Positions 7,319 to 8,650 of a stretch of DNA of 8,650 bases are shown in pieces. The position numbers were made by a program, and so were the translations under genes. Source of the stretch: an uncultured Bacilli bacterium. GTDB taxonomy: Bacteria; Bacillota_I; Bacilli_A; RF39; UBA660. The notes under the pieces are model-generated. The model saw only the letters and a program-made list of their open reading frames with translations, made no database searches and was not told the origin of the DNA. Location of the stretch: contig CAJUCU010000006.1 in assembly GCA_910585335.1 (NCBI GenBank), positions 4,840 to 13,489 on the forward strand. The letters run 5' to 3'. Within the stretch, counting starts at the first letter, position 1, and each line of letters starts with the position of its first letter.

Positions 7319-7331
7319 ATTTGCATAATCT
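7303..7331 (+). promoter_or_regulatory. candidate SigmaE promoter of spoIVFA-spoIVFB
   Basis: GCATATT (7303-7309) is a perfect match to the SigmaE -35 pattern KMATATT. After 14 bases comes CATAATCT (7324-7331), which fits CATACAHT at six of eight positions. In Bacillus the spoIVF operon is transcribed by SigmaE in the mother cell, so the site is where it should be. A weak point: transcription would start near 7337, leaving the GGAGGG ribosome site at the very 5' end of the message. Confidence 0.55.
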
Positions 7332-7352
7332 TTAATGGAGGGATATATAGAT

Positions 7353-7946
7353 ATGAATCGTTATGAATATGAACAAAGCAGAAAAAAAACAAATGGCAAA
7401 AGAAGATTAAAGAAGAGTGTAAAAAACTTTATAAGTCGTGTCATGATTACCATAATTCTATTTTTAGTAGCCTTAATATTAGTAAAAGATAATAAAGAAT
7501 TCAAAAAAATACTAGTAGATAACGTATATAATAAGAGTTTTAAGTTTACAGAAGCAAAAAAAGTTTATGAAAAATATTTTGGTACGATTTTATCTGTAGA
7601 TAAGATTATCCCAGAAGAGGAGCAAGTCTTTAGTGAGAAAATAGACTATAAAAAAAGCAATGTCTACAAGGATGGTGTTGAGCTAACAGTACAAAAAGAG
7701 TATTTAGTGCCATCTCTTGAAAGTGGAATCGTCGTTTTTATGGGAGAAAAAGAAGAGTATGGAACAACGGTAATCATCCAACAAATTAATGGCGTAGATG
7801 TGTGGTATGCCAATATTGATGCCAAAGATATTAAGATGTATGATTATGTAAAAAAAGGTACCTTAATTGGTCAGACCAAGTCCAAAAAACTATATTTAGT
7901 ATTTCAAAAAGAAGGGAAGTATCTAAGTTATAAAGAATATATTTAA
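7353..7946 (+). CDS. spoIVFA: SpoIVFA-like membrane protein with inactive LytM domain
   Basis: 197 aa. In Bacillus, SpoIVFA holds and inhibits the intramembrane protease SpoIVFB in the outer forespore membrane until forespore signals arrive. Visible here: a basic cytoplasmic N-terminus (to about 27), one membrane helix (about 28-45), a spacer region, and a LytM/M23-like domain (about 117-195, with ESGIVVFMGEKEEYGTTVII and VKKGTLIGQ). The metal ligands are gone: the usual LYAHL reads WYANI, and the HLHFE strand reads KLYLVF, so it cannot be a peptidase. The ATG at 7353 is preceded by GGAGGG (7337-7342); an in-frame ATG at 7335 overlaps that site. Shorter than B. subtilis SpoIVFA (about 264). 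Position directly before spoIVFB makes the call firm, though sequence identity alone would be weak. Confidence 0.8.
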   Translation: MNRYEYEQSRKKTNGKRRLKKSVKNFISRVMITIILFLVALILVKDNKEFKKILVDNVYNKSFKFTEAKKVYEKYFGTILSVDKIIPEEEQVFSEKIDYKKSNVYKDGVELTVQKEYLVPSLESGIVVFMGEKEEYGTTVIIQQINGVDVWYANIDAKDIKMYDYVKKGTLIGQTKSKKLYLVFQKEGKYLSYKEYI

Positions 7947-8650
7947 GTTTTTATCAATTAGTCCATTTGTTTTTCTATTTGGTATGGCCTCTATTTTAAC
8001 AGGAGCTTTTATGCCATTTTTGCTCCTAATGATGATTGTATTAATCCATGAGTTGGGGCACTTTTTATGTGCCGTTTTCTTGCATATTCCAGTAGATAAA
8101 ATTTGTTTGTACCCATTTGGTGGCATTTCTAAATTTAAAAATAAGTTAAATATCCCCTTGAAACATGAATTTCTAATTTTAATCATGGGTCCTCTTATGC
8201 AAATTGTTTTTATGTTTCTAATAAAAGACCATCTACCTCTTTCTTATCAAGAAATGTTCGTATTATATAACCGTAATATCCTAGTTTTTAATCTATTACC
8301 CATCTATCCACTAGATGGCGGGAAACTCTTAAATATTATATTAGCATCCCAATTGTCTTTTAAAAAAAGTCTGACGCTTTCCCTTTATTTTTCAACTTTT
8401 GTTATAGCATTTTTATTCTTTTTTCTCTTAAAAAATATGAAACTAAACTTATTTTTGTTATTATTTCTTCTATTATTTAGAATTTATGAAGAATATAGAA
8501 AAAGAAAAATCTATCAAGAAAAGTTTCTATTAGAAAGATATCTAGAGCCAAATATTTTTAAAAAGAGATGCAAAGTTTCAACAGTATCTGATTTTAGACG
8601 GGATTATCAACATCTAGTGAAAGGAAAAGTTCGATACTACACAGAAAAAG
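7930..8650 (+). CDS. spoIVFB: stage IV sporulation intramembrane protease SpoIVFB, C-terminus outside window
   Basis: Site-2-type metalloprotease that cleaves pro-SigmaK in the mother cell. Zinc site HELGH is at 8047-8061 and the second motif NLLPIYPLDGGK, with its Asp, at 8290-8325. GPLMQI and EEYRKRK...FLLERY also match Bacillus SpoIVFB closely. At least five membrane helices are visible; about 240 of ~290 residues are present. The frame is open from 7927, after a TAA at 7924, to the window end. No ATG, GTG or TTG occurs before 7984, yet residues before 7984 (FKFLSISPFVFLFG) align with the known first helix. The true start is therefore probably a rare codon: ATA at 7930 (10 bases after AAGGGAAG) is my tentative choice, with ATA at 7939 as alternative. 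It overlaps the spoIVFA end, implying coupled translation. Confidence 0.9.
   Translation, partial: MKNIFKFLSISPFVFLFGMASILTGAFMPFLLLMMIVLIHELGHFLCAVFLHIPVDKICLYPFGGISKFKNKLNIPLKHEFLILIMGPLMQIVFMFLIKDHLPLSYQEMFVLYNRNILVFNLLPIYPLDGGKLLNIILASQLSFKKSLTLSLYFSTFVIAFLFFFLLKNMKLNLFLLLFLLLFRIYEEYRKRKIYQEKFLLERYLEPNIFKKRCKVSTVSDFRRDYQHLVKGKVRYYTEK

Noticed and set aside
7924..7950. Programmed frameshift fusing SpoIVFA and SpoIVFB
   Set aside because: The frames overlap by about 20 bases and a +1 shift would join them, but there is no recognisable slippery sequence and the two are separate proteins in other spore formers. A rare start codon is simpler.
7923..8186. Minus-strand frame opposite the start of spoIVFB
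   Set aside because: The plus strand carries the conserved HELGH protease sequence; the minus frame has no ribosome site or family match.

Overview
The window comes from a low-GC, endospore-forming member of the Bacillota that uses the standard bacterial code: Trp is TGG, and TGA ends at least one gene. Gene content points to Bacilli or a gut-type relative such as the Erysipelotrichia/RF39 neighbourhood; that lineage placement is an inference. The main block is a reduced version of the classical valS-...-radC-mreBCD-minCD-spoIVFAB region of Bacillus. Here the order is valS, a small orphan gene, a spoIIB-like SPOR gene, radC, mreC, mreD, spoIVFA-like and spoIVFB. folC, comC, maf, mreB, minC and minD are missing from their usual slots.

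Region by region. 1-393 is the 3' part of nadD, followed by a two-way terminator at 395-420. 422-1490 (minus strand) holds three small tandem genes for collagen-like (Gly-X-Y) proteins of the exosporium/spore-surface kind; the last carries a BclA-type C-terminal domain. 1491-1891 is a divergent control region: a possible sporulation promoter for the collagen-like genes on the minus strand, and on the plus strand a strong SigA-type promoter plus a complete T-box riboswitch with a GUA (Val) specifier and a terminator, controlling valS (1892-4429). 4428-4724 is a self-contained unit with promoter, 68-aa orphan gene and terminator. 4723-5219 has a perfect Spo0A box followed by the spoIIB-like gene. 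5221-5943 is radC, whose ribosome-binding site lies inside a hairpin. 5934-7318 is the mreC-mreD operon with its own promoter and terminator. 7303-8650 is the spoIVFA-spoIVFB pair behind a SigmaE-like promoter; spoIVFB runs off the window edge.

How it fits together. Apart from housekeeping functions (NAD synthesis, Val-tRNA charging, RadC), most genes concern the envelope during growth and sporulation. MreC/MreD serve wall synthesis, the SPOR protein probably marks the septum, SpoIVFA/SpoIVFB form the membrane protease checkpoint that activates pro-SigmaK in the mother cell, and the collagen-like proteins probably coat the spore.

I found no mobile element, CRISPR array, tRNA or rRNA, and nothing that amounts to a wholly new system. 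The points most worth following up are the collagen-like modules split into three cistrons, the absence of a standard start codon for spoIVFB, the hairpin over the radC ribosome-binding site, and the candidate Spo0A and SigmaE sites.
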